Shown: positions 11,701 to 21,980 of the stretch, piece by piece
How positions within the stretch are numbered: the first letter of the stretch is position 1
Layout: each line of letters begins with the position of its first letter
Source: Telopea speciosissima
Lineage: Eukaryota > Streptophyta > Magnoliopsida > Proteales > Proteaceae
Direction: 5' to 3'
DNA length: 64,000 bases
Assembly: GCF_018873765.1 (NCBI RefSeq)
Contig: NC_057920.1
Span: forward strand, 14,211,307-14,275,306
The notes under the pieces: generated by a model
Database searches by the model: none
What the model was told of the DNA's origin: nothing
Seen by the model: only the letters and a program-made list of their open reading frames with translations
Translations under genes and position numbers: made by a program

Positions 11701-14700
11701 TAATTAGTGTTAATTTGTGTCATGAAATATGGTTTACACAGCGAAAAATGAGAAAAGTAGAAAGTTTTTGTTTGCAGGAATGATGTTATCAAGTGATTTT
11801 TCATCCTTAGAGAAGGTTGGCTTTAGATGTTGAGGTGCCTGCAGTTTGTTGGTGCCTGTGTTGTATCTCTTGCCTTATTTCTTTAACCCCAGTGTTAAAT
11901 TTTGATGATAATCATTCTTTCTCATGTCATTGAGTTGCTCAAGGTCCCCATGGTTAAGTCATTTATTGAGGACATGGGTTTAGCTGTGGTGTAAGTGGCA
12001 TTTTACGTAATTTTTGGTAAACAGAAACGATTCTGTTAAGTGTGACCCATACAGATTTCTGTTTCTTCTTAGTTACAGAAACATTTTTTGTCAGTGTTAC
12101 CATACAGCATTTCAGGACCCAGAAACACAAAACTGCGCCAGACCCAAAGCCACTCAAAAAACACAGAAACGTTGCCATACAAAGCCTTAGTAAATAAGAA
12201 CCAAATCAGCCAGCAGAAGGTCACCAAACTTAGGTCGAGTAGAGGTGATGTTGAACAAGTTCTATGCTCCAAAATTCATCCAATTCTGATGGTTGGATGC
12301 TGAGATATGAAAAGAACTCCAAAATAGAAGGTTATGGAATACCTTACAAACAGTACTGTATTTGGGTCCAATGAAGATCGAGTATAGGCCTTGATGATAA
12401 GAAGCTTCGCTGCAAGTTTGGTTCAGTTCTGATGGTCAGAAGTGGAGATGGGAGTTGGAAATGAAAATAGAAGATTAGTGGTGTAGAACAATCCAGCCAG
12501 CAGAATAGGCCAAGAGTGGGATCGAGTGGGGTGGTTGATGGTGTGATTATGTGCTCCAAATCTCCACAGGTTCTGATGGAAGGATGTGAAGTTATGGACT
12601 TAGGAGTTGCAGCAACAATTCAACTTGTAGGAGCAGCAGCAGGCTTCAATTGATGGCAGCAACAGTCTTGGAGTGTTTGGGGTTGATTGCAGCTTTTGAA
12701 TGAGTCTTCACAGCACTGGGATTGCTCAACAGAGAACAGCAGCAGCAGCACAGGGATCGATTGCAAGGAAAAGAAGAATAGAGACGATAGAAAATAGGGG
12801 ATAAGGAGATTCGGCTCACTCAGCCCTAGGGGTTTTTCACCAGCCAGGCCTCTCAGCCCTTCATCCACACAATAGGACAATAAAACTTTGCACAAAAGGC
12901 ATATCTCATTCATCATAATCGTTAGGGGGGGGCCTCTAAGGGCATTACATATTTATGGGCAGCTATTCTTGCTTTACAAGTAAGAGAAAATTAGAAACTT
13001 GCAAGAAAGGAAACAAACTACAAATCAAAACAAGGAAAATAGAAACTTCTAAATAAAAGCTAAGCCTACTTTCTAAATTTGGAATTAGAAACTAAAAGGC
13101 AAAGGTTGCTTAATAGACAACCACAAAATACCTAAGAGAATAATTCTAAAAATAGAAACTAAACTAAACTCCTAATTCCTCATACAGACAAAATTGAGTC
13201 TTCTGATAAAATCTTCACATGATCTGGTCTTGGGCCCCACAAGATCGTCTAGTAGCATTCACATAAAGGCAAAATACAGGGCGGTGACATTGTTCAGATA
13301 ACAGTAACATGAACATTGTTTTGACCTCTATTTCTTCATGTTTTGTCCTACATCAAAACTGCTTACGTGCACATGTCTGGAATGACTGGTCAAATCATGA
13401 AGACGATGGTCTACTTATGGTTCCCTCATATCGCACCCTGTCTCAACTACATAGACCCAGAAGTGGGAAAATGACGAATGTCAAAATATCAAGAGCCCAT
13501 TGAAGTAGGAACTAACTTGGTGTTTTCTAGAGCAAGGAACCTTTAAGTCCAGGTTAGTCTCCCTTGACTTTTCTAAACTAGCAATTGCTAGAACCAGACT
13601 TGCCATCTTTGTGCACCTAGGAACAAGATACTATTATACCATCTCTGATACTCCTTTGAATCACCTAAGATGCTCTACTGAAATGGGCCTATCCTGATGC
13701 AGGAAAATCACTGAACCCAAGGCTTATTTCCGCTAAAGTAAGCCCACCCCTGTGATTTTCCTGCATCATATAAAAAATGTCACAAAATTCATCATTGATA
13801 CCCCAGCAATTCTCAATGTTCTACTATGTTCACTTCTTGGGCATGAAACAAAAGCAATAAAACTAAAATGAACTCTCCACCCTACATTTGGCTGTAAAGT
13901 AATCTCAGTACCTACAAACCAATAAAGGAACCTTAAAGGTCCGATGTGCCAGCCCCAATCTCACCAAGAGCCTTTTGAGGAGCTGCAAGCAGGTACTTTA
14001 TTTGCAAATGTAACCAAAATAGTGATACCAGGCAAAGATTCGCATTTAGCTTGCAAGGAAACATGGGAACCTTTGTGATGCTATGTCTACTTGCTTCTGA
14101 AAAATAGAATTGCAAGTAATAACAACCAGAAGTAGAAATAATCAACTAAAATTGGATTTGAACAGCTCCAATCGAATCAAAACATACATTTTGTGAAAGC
14201 AATAGCAAAAAATAAAAACAAGAAGTAGCAATAATCAACTAAAATTGGATTTGAACAGCTCCAATTGAATAGAGAGAGGGAGAGAAGAAATAAGCCATAT
14301 GTCACCATCATGCTTTAGTTTCGCTTAAAATAAACAGCTACTCACACTCTAACATCCCATTAAGCCAATTTTTTGACTTCTAGTTCGAAATAGAAACTTC
14401 CTGAGGTAGCTTGGACCACTCGACCCAGCTTGAACCAGACCTTAATGTAGACCAGGTTCATGGAGATCGAGCAACCATTAATGGATGGACCAGCCAGCTC
14501 GCAGGAGCTTAGTCTATAGGGTTTTATTTGCTTTAGTACATTCCTATTTCAAGAAGGAATTTGTTTATTTAAGTTTTATTAGTTAAGTTGTAATCAGCAA
14601 CTAAGTTAACATAGTTAGATTAGGATTTATTTTCCTATTCAGAGTAGGAGTCTATTATTGTTTCTATTTAAACCATTGTAGAGCCCAGGCTCATAGACGA

Positions 14701-17700
14701 TTTTGATGAAATAAACTATCGAGTTTTCTCTGCAACTTAAGAGATTCAACCCGAGGGATTCAGCATTGGTGTGAAGCCAAGAGGACAGAGAGACTCTGAT
14801 CCACAGGTGGGAAGCCTTAGTTCTTCTATTATTTCATTTCTTCCTTTGTTCTACCGCCAACTACTTTGGGTTGCTCCTCAACATCAGTACTGATTGAGAA
14901 GATCTGGTACGTGGTTTCATCAAGGAATATTGTCCTTCAACTATCCAAACAATCCCTAATACAGGTAACTAGTTGATGCAGATTCATCACTGAAATGGGC
15001 TTATTTATTTAGAAATAAGTCGTTTTCTATGTAATAGGCCACTTTAATGAGCCTAAACTAGGGGTATATAGATTGCATACGGGGTTAGCCCAATACTTAG
15101 TTTATTTTTATGTTTTTTTAATTGAACCGGTTCAAATTGGTTCAATTTAAGTGATCATGTGATGTAAGTTGGGCTAGATTAGGACTCTATAAGTCAAGCC
15201 ATGTTTTGAGTCTATTTCTTTTAGTATTTTAGTTTCCTAGTCAGTTTAAGTTACCTAATAGGATAAGGATTGGGTTAGGTCTTTCCTTTTTAGAGTAGAA
15301 GTCTATTTTTGAGTCTTTTATATAAGGTTGTAAGGGGGCAAAGCCTTGGATACGAATTTGATTAATGAAAAGCTTTTGTTTGCTGCCATTATTGCTGCCC
15401 TGCTCTGTTGAGTATTGCTCCTTGTGAGTGTGCATCCTTGTGATTCTATCAAGGTGGAAAGGGACTAGTGGAATCCGGTTGACTCCTTACGCCGTGACGG
15501 CTGGGAGGATCTTCTTCAATTCGAAGGTGGTTCTATCCTTCACATCTGTTCAAGCTGCTGCCAATGGAATCTCCAGTAAGTTTGACACCCAATTTCTTCT
15601 TCTAACCCTCTAATCCTTTCCCCCAATCGATCCCCTTTATTTTTTGTTTGAATCTCATAAACCCTAACTCCATTAAACCCTAGATCTTGCTGCCCAGCCA
15701 TATTTAACCATTGGATTACTTCAAATTCAAACCACAGCCTCTCCTTAACACCCCCTACACTCGACCCAAGCTGCTGCCCTATTTGTCTTTCAAAACCCTA
15801 AATTTGACCTAATTTCTAAAACCCAAAACCTGAAACCCTAACCCTAATTTCTGAAATTTTGAATTCTCATCTAAGCCTAACTAAATCTAGCTTTCTAAAC
15901 TCCCCAAAATCTGCCTAGTTTAATCGTATAAACTATATTCCCATTATCCTATCCTATCCTAACCCTAGGAATTGACCTAAATCCTAGTGTTGTCCATTCG
16001 AACCAGCAGCCCCTTTTGTTATTTGATCATGTTGTTTGGCTCCTAGTAGGTCTCCTACCAATCTAGGACTACACTAGTATTCTGAGTTAATTTCAGTTTA
16101 AAACCTCCATCGTATGCTCTGTTTTAAAACCTTTCACAGCCAATAGTGTTGATCTCATAAAACCCTAACCTGAGCCTTGTTGACCCTGCAACTTCTCGAT
16201 AATCTAGCCCCTCTATAGACCTAAACTCGACCCTGGTTTGGTGGCCATCTGGCCGCTGGTTTGTGAGTTACCTAAAATTCTCTCTTGTCCCAGTTTTCTT
16301 TATTTCAGAATATGGGTTTTCAAGATTACTTTTAATCCAGCCTTTGGTTTGTATTGAAACCTTAGGGCTTCTATTTAAACTATTGAACTTGAGGTCTGAT
16401 CTGAATTTTAAACCAATCTGTTGGTTGGATTGGATTTAATTTCAGTTTCATTGTTTCTGGGATCTCTACCTGTGAGATCACTGTTTCCTAAATTACTCCC
16501 AAACCGCTCATCGTATCATTCCCATCTTTTGAAAGGTTCTTATCCTTCCTACTAGGAGATTTGAATTTTCAGCCTATTTTCGGGTTTCTATTTGAGTGGG
16601 GTTTTTGACTTGGGATCCTATCCAGGAGGGGAGGGTTTTAGAGTTCTTCTTCCTACCTAACCCCCCCCCCCACCACCACTTCCCCAACTTGTACTCCTAA
16701 TAAAACTACAGTTGAAAAGTTTACACCCTTCAAATAACTTTAAAGAAACAAAGAAAAGAAAAAGAACTGATCAAATTTTTTCGTGTATCCAGTGCATGAG
16801 GCTAACGCATGCTTTGATTCCATCTCCCTTGGTTATTTATCTTCATTGCCATCACTAAATCTGGTGGAGGGCCGGTAGGGAAGAAGGGAATTTCAGAGAA
16901 GAAATTAGATTGGCAGGGAAGAGGGGAAATCGCAAAGGAGGGGGGGGGGGGGGAGATCGCACAATCACTTTGGCCTCATAGGCACTTACAAACACTTCAC
17001 TATTCCATTCTTCAAATCTGTCTCCAACGACGGGGATTACATCATATATAAAGAGAAATAAAAGACTCCTAAAAATAAGACAAACTCTCTAACTAGGAAA
17101 CTAAATATACCATGTAGCTAACTTCTAAAATAAACAGAATAAAATAAAGTAAAAAGACATTATTTTCCCCAAATAACATAAATTCCAAAAGCCCTAGGAG
17201 ATCCAAAAACTCAAAATGGACCCTGTTCATCTTCGTCTGGATACCCAAATGGGTTTGGGTCGGTCCAAGGTAGTGTATCTGCATCAAAATCATCTCCTAA
17301 TGGAAGGTGTAAGGTGCCAGCTGGTTCGGTTGGTAATCTCTGCAGCGTGTCATAGCGTGGACTTTATTAAGTTCCGCCTTCATCGCCATTTGTAGTTCTG
17401 TCCCATTTGCCAGCCCAAAAGGCCTACAGTCTACATAAGTTTAACAAAAAAAACCACTCCCAAAGGCTATCAGAGCCTCGCAAAGAAGATGAGTGTACAG
17501 TATCATGCTTATGTGGTGGAACATCAAAGCGTGGATCCTCATTTGCTCTCTCCCTCAATAAATTTAGGATCCAGTCTGAAGTTCATTCCCGTAGGCCCTT
17601 GCCTTTACTTTCCCCATGAGAAAAATACCATAATTGAAACTCTCTTTACTTATATTGTATAGGGAGCTTCTAATGTGTCGATGTTCCATCATCAAATATA

Positions 17701-20049
17701 GATCTACCTTCACGTGCCTTGATACGGAACCAGTATGCAACTATCAAGGATCTGAATTTCTACTGGCTTATGTCTGTGTCTTTTTTTATTCTCCATCCCA
17801 ACCCCCCTCCTCTTTTTTTCCCTTTCACTTATATTTCTAGTGCCTGTCTTCACAAGAGCATTAATAGATCTGTCTTCTTTAGAGAGTACCTCATCTTTGG
17901 GTAGTCAATCAAACCTTCTGGAATCAGATAAAGCACAGCCATAGCTGCACCTTTGAAATTGATTTGTGCATAAAATACAAACGGCGAACCCGGTGCACGA
18001 GGCTCCCGCCACTGCGGGGTCTGGAGAGTGTCAAAATGTACAGAGTCTTACCCCTGCTTTCACAAAGAGGCTGTTTCCAGACTCGAACCCGTGACCACTG
18101 GGTCACAATGGAGCAACCTTTACCGTTGCACCAAGGCCCACCCTCTGATTTGTGCATAAAACCCTCAACTTAATTATAAGAAAACTGTTTGTAATGTAAG
18201 GCTGACACTAGAGTCACTGTAGAATCAAAGTTTAGAAGAATCTATGACTTGTTTTATTCTTTCCCATAATGGAGTAAAATCTTCTATATGATAGTTTCCA
18301 ACTAGGGATAACTCTTGACTTATTGAAAATTTGTGTCCATCTCACCATGCCATCGCCAGCACACAAGTTTTTGCAGTTATATAAGGAGGATTGATACTGA
18401 ATTAGTATTTTATGGAGAACCATATGCTATCCAGTAATACGACATACTTAGATAAGCTCCTAGCCCACAAGACTTCTGCTCATTCTTTTTCATCCTCTTC
18501 TAACACATAATTCATTGAATCTATTGTCTTCTGGTCTTTTAGGTTTCTACACACGTTTTAGAACACTCAAATCTAAAATCTTGTGGAGTTGCCACCAACA
18601 TTGAAGGTTATACATAAAACTGGTCTTAGAGAAATTTAAATGAAGCATAATTGAGGGACTGCAGGTGCATTTGATGTGCAGGGCCTAACCAGTAACTTGA
18701 AATTTCTTTGATTGAGGAGAATCAGTGGGTAGTGGGTAGTTACTTTTATCAAACTTATAAGCGCTCACCAAATTAAACTCTTTTTAATTATAAAAATCTT
18801 TCCGAGCTCATGAACTTGTTGACCAGACCAAGCATAATGTATTTCATGTTAATGAGAACGTTGCGACTACCCACAAAAGAGATCAAAAGCTTAAAAAATT
18901 TGGTGATAAAAGGCATCATAAACATTTCAAACAAACACCATGAAAATAACTCCTAGCAAGGAGAACAAGAGCAAGAATTCACCTTAAAGAGTTCCTTAAA
19001 CTTCGTCTCGGAGGCGAATGGTCTTTCGAGAAGTACCATTGCGCAATAGTCCCACTAATCACGTACGCCTGAGCTTCCACCATGGTTGCTGCAGACCACA
19101 ACATTGTGAGAATTGCCAACGTATAGTATGCGGGCACCCAACTATCAGGCTTCCAAACGCAGGAATACCCTTCTTCTGATCCTTTACTGACATGAGAAAC
19201 AATCTTCCCATTCAACCGGGCAAACACCAAAAAAACTACAATTGGCACGAAATAAACAACAAGCCCGAGAATCATCAACGGAAGAACTCCGAACAACCCC
19301 ATATTCCTGGCAAGAGCTTCAGATGCAACCGCAACTATCCTCACCGTCAACTCAATACGATGCCAATTCGCCACAATTATCCATACAATCACGCCAATAA
19401 TCAGGAACACAAACACAAGTACCACAATCCGGTAAGCCAAGGGGAACGCATCGCGACAATTCGACTTCACAGTACAAGCCACGAACCAGTACACATTGAA
19501 GAAAATGGGAATTATGAGAAAGAAAGGAAGGGATAAGTAGACGATTTGCTTGGTGTAATGCCTCAGTAACCAGAGAAGTCCTAAAGCCAAGGGCACACTC
19601 AAAATGAAAGTAATTACAAGGGTCCAAATCAGATCGCTCAGAAAATGAGAAGACGACGCATAATTCGAAAAGGATCGGAGATAAAAAATTTGATGGAATA
19701 ATCCAAGGGGGGGAGTCGACAAAGATTGCTTGACACAGGAGGTGGAGTTGGAGTCATAGACATAGGAAGATACCTCAGAAGAATTAGGGTTTCGATGAGC
19801 AATGGAGAAAATACCGAAAGCGAAGGTGGACAAGGAGAAGATAATAAAGAGGACCATGAAAGGGAGGTCTTGGAAACGTCTGGGGCCATAGTTGAAGGTG
19901 ATCTGTGGGTAATGGTTTTGTTCTTCATCTGATTCATTCTCGCCGCCTTCTATCGAAGACGAAGGGTAAGACTTCGAGAGAAGAGCCTGAGAAGGTGAGG
20001 AGGACTCGTAGGGAGAAGATGGATTTTTGGGTTCATCCGTGCTGCCCAT
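8746..20049 (-). CDS. Choline transporter-like (CTL/SLC44 type) membrane protein, 559 aa
   Basis: Three coding exons on the minus strand: 20049-18983, 10104-9756 and 9009-8746. All introns are GT-AG and the phases join correctly. Arg356 is split AG|A between exons 1 and 2, and the exon 2/3 junction is phase 0. The product has a Ser/Pro-rich, acidic cytosolic N-terminus (1-60). Hydrophobic segments lie at about 62-83, 140-162, 169-192, 206-228, 251-277 and 307-333, with more in exon 2, and exon 3 carries VLAWVLLIVVLGFFVHVLDN then YAVDRDRGEVCKQ. The family motifs SNAFGPS-like (here RNAFGPSFG), VVRVVRAAVD and HEVYVHLP are present. Plant members are called plasma-membrane choline transporter family proteins; substrate choline is inferred from the family, not shown here. 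Length is close to plant relatives as I remember them. The 8,878-bp first intron is packed with transposons. Confidence 0.93.
10633..12186. mobile_element. PIF/Harbinger-like non-autonomous element (Pack type), 1554 bp
   Basis: Terminal inverted repeats start GGCTTCGTATGGCAAC on the left and GGCTTTGTATGGCAACG on the right (read from the minus strand). The element is flanked by a TTA trinucleotide duplication (10630-10632 and 12187-12189), the hallmark of PIF/Harbinger. No transposase ORF is present. The interior carries a foreign exon (11164-11595). The whole lies in intron 1 of the choline transporter-like gene, with the captured exon antisense to it. Confidence 0.8.
11164..11595 (+). pseudogene. 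Captured first exon of a plastid-targeted host gene, frameshifted
   Basis: Reading from MASLSSPYTPSTRLPVPLP (a Ser/Pro/Leu-rich N-terminus like a chloroplast transit peptide), the frame shifts near 11295. It then continues as VVASSSPKALPTTEQEILE, then LPAVRSYEKDLARLTLIG and ALTAAAADGGEAADEH, to MPTMVVETI. A second shift in a TA repeat (about 11544-11550) leads to FPGPSEEKSTVSTRL, which ends at a consensus donor, CTG|GTCAGT at 11595. So the copy carries an exon-intron border and was taken from genomic DNA, not from mRNA. I recall similar sequence in plant proteins labelled 'seed maturation-like', but this is unsure. It is not expected to make a functional protein. Confidence 0.65.
12187..13300 (-). 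mobile_element. LTR retrotransposon remnant (LTR-like)
   Basis: Read on the minus strand, this has the style of a Ty3/Gypsy or Copia LTR: a T-rich promoter region with repeated 'TTTCTA' and 'TTAGTTTC', a 'CATAAATATGTAATG' TATA-like site near 12950, 'TTTTATTGTCCTATTGTG', then a CAG-repeat-rich leader (12610-12750). No coding domain or paired LTR is seen. Assignment is by style only. Confidence 0.35.
13695..13768. repeat. Perfect 17-bp inverted repeat (small hairpin element)
   Basis: TGATGCAGGAAAATCAC at 13695-13711 and its exact reverse complement at 13752-13768. The 40-bp spacer itself contains a short GGCTTA...TAAGCC inverted repeat. It may be a tiny MITE, or two LTR ends meeting (TGATGCA... 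is a common LTR start). It lies in intron 1 of the transporter gene. Confidence 0.85.
14400..15700 (+). mobile_element. LTR and leader remnants of one or two retrotransposons
   Basis: Two successive segments (about 14400-14990 and 14985-15620) share LTR layout: T-rich tracts with 'GTTTCCTAGT' and 'TTAGGTCTTTCC', 'TATTTAAACCATTGTAG' or 'TTTTATATAAGGTTGTAAG' at promoter position, 'GATGAAATAAACTATCG' or 'GATTAATGAAAAGC' at the polyadenylation region, then a leader. No gag or pol is left. Intron 1 of the transporter gene. Confidence 0.4.
15701..16860 (+). other. Retroelement-like leader sequence, no gene
   Basis: Pyrimidine- and 'AACCCTAA'-rich DNA that appears to continue the leader of the preceding LTR remnant. 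It ends in a C-run near 16662-16672. Two adjacent telomere-like CCCTAA units near 15837 are too short to be a telomeric repeat. No ORF of note. Within intron 1 of the transporter gene. Confidence 0.3.
16861..17420 (-). mobile_element. Retroelement 3' end: coding remnant plus LTR-like DNA
   Basis: On the minus strand a coding remnant reads TELQMAMKAELNKVHAM. After a one-base shift it continues DTLQRLPTEPAGTLHLPLG, then DFDADTLPWTDPNPFG, and ends in an acidic tail PDEDEQGPF and a stop at about 17217. Downstream is T-rich LTR-like DNA with a 'CTTTATATATGATG' promoter-like site near 17045 and a G/C homopolymer at 16938-16953. It may be the end of a retrotransposon ORF next to its 3' LTR. The protein family is not recognised. 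Confidence 0.4.
17976..18146 (-). mobile_element. Au-type SINE with perfect 15-bp target duplication
   Basis: The minus strand reads 'GGCCTTGGTGCAACGGTAAAG', then a tRNA-like B box (GGGTTCGAGTC) and the Au-type body 'AGGGGTAAGACTCTG', 'CAGACCCCGC' and 'GGGAGCCTCGTGCACCGGGT'. It ends in a T-rich tail. The insertion is flanked by GATTTGTGCATAAAA at 17961-17975 and 18147-18161, identical on both sides. It sits in intron 1 of the choline transporter-like gene and shares its sense strand. Confidence 0.92.
18162..18982. other. Intron 1 proximal part, no recognised element
   Basis: AT-rich intron sequence next to the exon 1 donor (GTGAAT at 18982-18977). No ORF or repeat boundary recognised; one short minus-strand ORF at 18232-18423 looks fortuitous. 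Confidence 0.4.
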
Positions 20050-20073
20050 TACAGATTTCGATGGAGAGAGACT

Positions 20074-20098
20074 GTGAGAGAGAGAGAGAGAGAAACAG
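20074..20098 (-). promoter_or_regulatory. CT microsatellite in the 5' leader of the transporter gene
   Basis: A (GA)n run on the plus strand, (CT)n on the sense strand, about 25-45 bp upstream of the start codon. CT-rich leaders are common in plant promoters and 5' UTRs; whether it is transcribed is inferred from its closeness to the ATG. Confidence 0.6.
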
Positions 20099-20512
20099 AG
20101 AGGGGTAGACTAGTTAGTGAAGAAAGGAATAAACATGAAATTTGTTCGTTTTGGCCTCATTATTGACTATGTTATGCATTAAAAAGCTGTCCGGTGAGAA
20201 GGTCGGTTGGCGAAGACGACGATGATCATTAAGATTTTAAGAAGATGATGATGATGATGAAAGTACAGAAAGACCGTTGGTTTTGGTCGCAATGGCTTTG
20301 CGGAATTTCGAATGCGAAGTGAAAGCCTAGAATATTTCCAAGGATAAACGAGAGACTCATGTCTGTACAGCTCGTATAAATTTACCATTATAACCCTCAA
20401 AAATACATTTTTATGATACTTTTCCATTGTCCCGTGATCAGCTTGTCGGGTCGAGAGCAGGGAGCGCAGGGCGGATCTACCCATGTTTTAGTGCAGGGTA
20501 GGACCTGGATCC

Positions 20513-20677
20513 TGTGCATCCGGGCAGCCGGGCTGCATGTGCAGTGCCAGACTCAAGGCGATGTGCTTTGACTGCCTTACTCCTGCCCAAGCACTTTACC
20601 CGAGCAGGTGTAAGGCGATCAAAGCCTGCCGCCTTGAGCCTGCCGCTGCACATGCAGTCCGGCTGCCTGGATGCACA
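20513..20677. repeat. Long GC-rich hairpin element upstream of the transporter gene
   Basis: Left arm 20513-20580 and right arm 20611-20677 are about 67-bp inverted repeats with some mismatches: TGTGCATCCGGGCAGCCG faces CGGCTGCCTGGATGCACA, and CTCAAGGCG faces CGCCTTGAG. The loop is about 30 bp. No coding capacity. It could be a foldback MITE, or, if transcribed, give a long hairpin RNA. It lies about 460 bp upstream of the transporter ATG. Confidence 0.8.
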
Positions 20678-20689
20678 AGATCTTTTTCG

Positions 20690-20880
20690 GGGTGGACACG
20701 ATACCGATATGGATCGATTGTATCAGACAAATTTGCTTTTAATTTTTTTTGAAAAATGAAATTATTTTACTATTTTGCCCCTTTTCATATGTTGGCACGG
20801 TATCAAGATTTCTGACTTGTAAAATCAATATGTATCGGGCGATACAATAGCGATACCTCAAAGGCTCAAACTATGGATCT
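20690..20880. repeat. Fragment of a 'CGATAC/GTATCG' repeat family
   Basis: Contains GATACCGATATGGATCGATTG on one side and TATCGGGCGATACAATAGCG on the other. The vocabulary matches the larger element at 35538-36531. Boundaries are not clear. Confidence 0.4.
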
Positions 20881-20907
20881 ACCTTTAAACGGAAATCTCA
20901 ATTCTCT

Positions 20908-21980
20908 GGCTGTTTTGGTATGGTTCTATTTTAAAATTATATTAATTTATTAAAATAAATTAACAAATAGATTTTTGTCAAGAAACTATGCTGTGTTTGT
21001 GGAATGCATTCTTAGATGATAAAAATAGTTGTTTTCATCGATTGAGAATGTAAAATCCACCTAGAATGCATTCCAAGAATGCATATCAAACACTACCTAA
21101 GTTGTTTGATTGCAGATAATGAAAAAAATTTATGAATAGAAAATTCATTTGGCAACTCTATTTCTTTGAAAATAGAATTTTCTCTCCTAATTTTTTTTCA
21201 AGAAAGGTAGAGAGAGAGAGAGAGAGAAAGGGGTGGGGGTCTGCCGGTGTCTCTATTTCTTCTTCTTAGAAAATCAATAGATATTAAGTCAATTGTAAGA
21301 TTAGAGTTAAATGACTTGTTTGTCCTTGTTGCACATATGTACTCATTTAACACTGGCCTGATTTCTGTTTCAATATCGGGTGATTTCTATTTCAGAAGTT
21401 GATTAATTTGATTTGATTTTTGCACCTTATTTCAATGAAATATAAAATAAATTTTACAGAAATTCTGAAATAGGTGAGAAGCTCTTTCAATTTTGAAATT
21501 GAAATTGCATCCACTCTTTCTCTTTAGTGAGAATGATTAATTTGATAGGAAAAGCAGTATTTTCATGTTAAGATTAAAACACCGCCCTTCTTCTCCTAAT
21601 GGTTTCATCACCATCATCATCACTCTTTCCCAAAAAATATAGAAAACCTATTCTCATAATTGAACTACCAAATGGATTTTTTTCTTGAAATATTTTAGAT
21701 TGATGCAACCAAACAATTTCAATTTCTTAACAAAAAATCTATTTGTTGATTATTTCATGAAAATCAATCTTAAATTATAATAGACATCATACCAAAGCAG
21801 AAATAAAGAGAAAAATATATTTAAAATGATTTCAATGAAATAAGTGAAATAACTCTCCAATTATTTCACTATTTTAGGTGAAATTGATTTCAATTTCTCA
21901 TAAATTAGGTGAAAAATCATACCAAACAACCTAATTTCACTTTTATGATCCCATGAAATAGAAATCATACCAATACAGCC
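20908..21980. mobile_element. Non-autonomous DNA transposon-like element with GGCTGT ends
   Basis: Left end GGCTGTTTTGGTATGGTTCT and right end (minus strand) GGCTGTATTGGTATGATTTC form terminal inverted repeats. The inside holds further nested inverted ends (20990-21100 and about 21100-21932), so several MITEs may have inserted into one another. A GA microsatellite lies at 21208-21228. No transposase. No clear target duplication (TCT versus TGA), so the superfamily is open. Confidence 0.5.

Noticed and set aside
15834-15850. Telomere-like CCCTAA units
   Set aside because: Only two adjacent units in a CT- and A-rich leader; no array, so not an interstitial telomere.
18040-18130. tRNA-like B box (GGGTTCGAGTC on minus)
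   Set aside because: It is part of a SINE with target duplications; no cloverleaf could be formed.
19192-19932. Plus-strand ORFs over the transporter exon 1
   Set aside because: Antisense shadows of a well supported exon.
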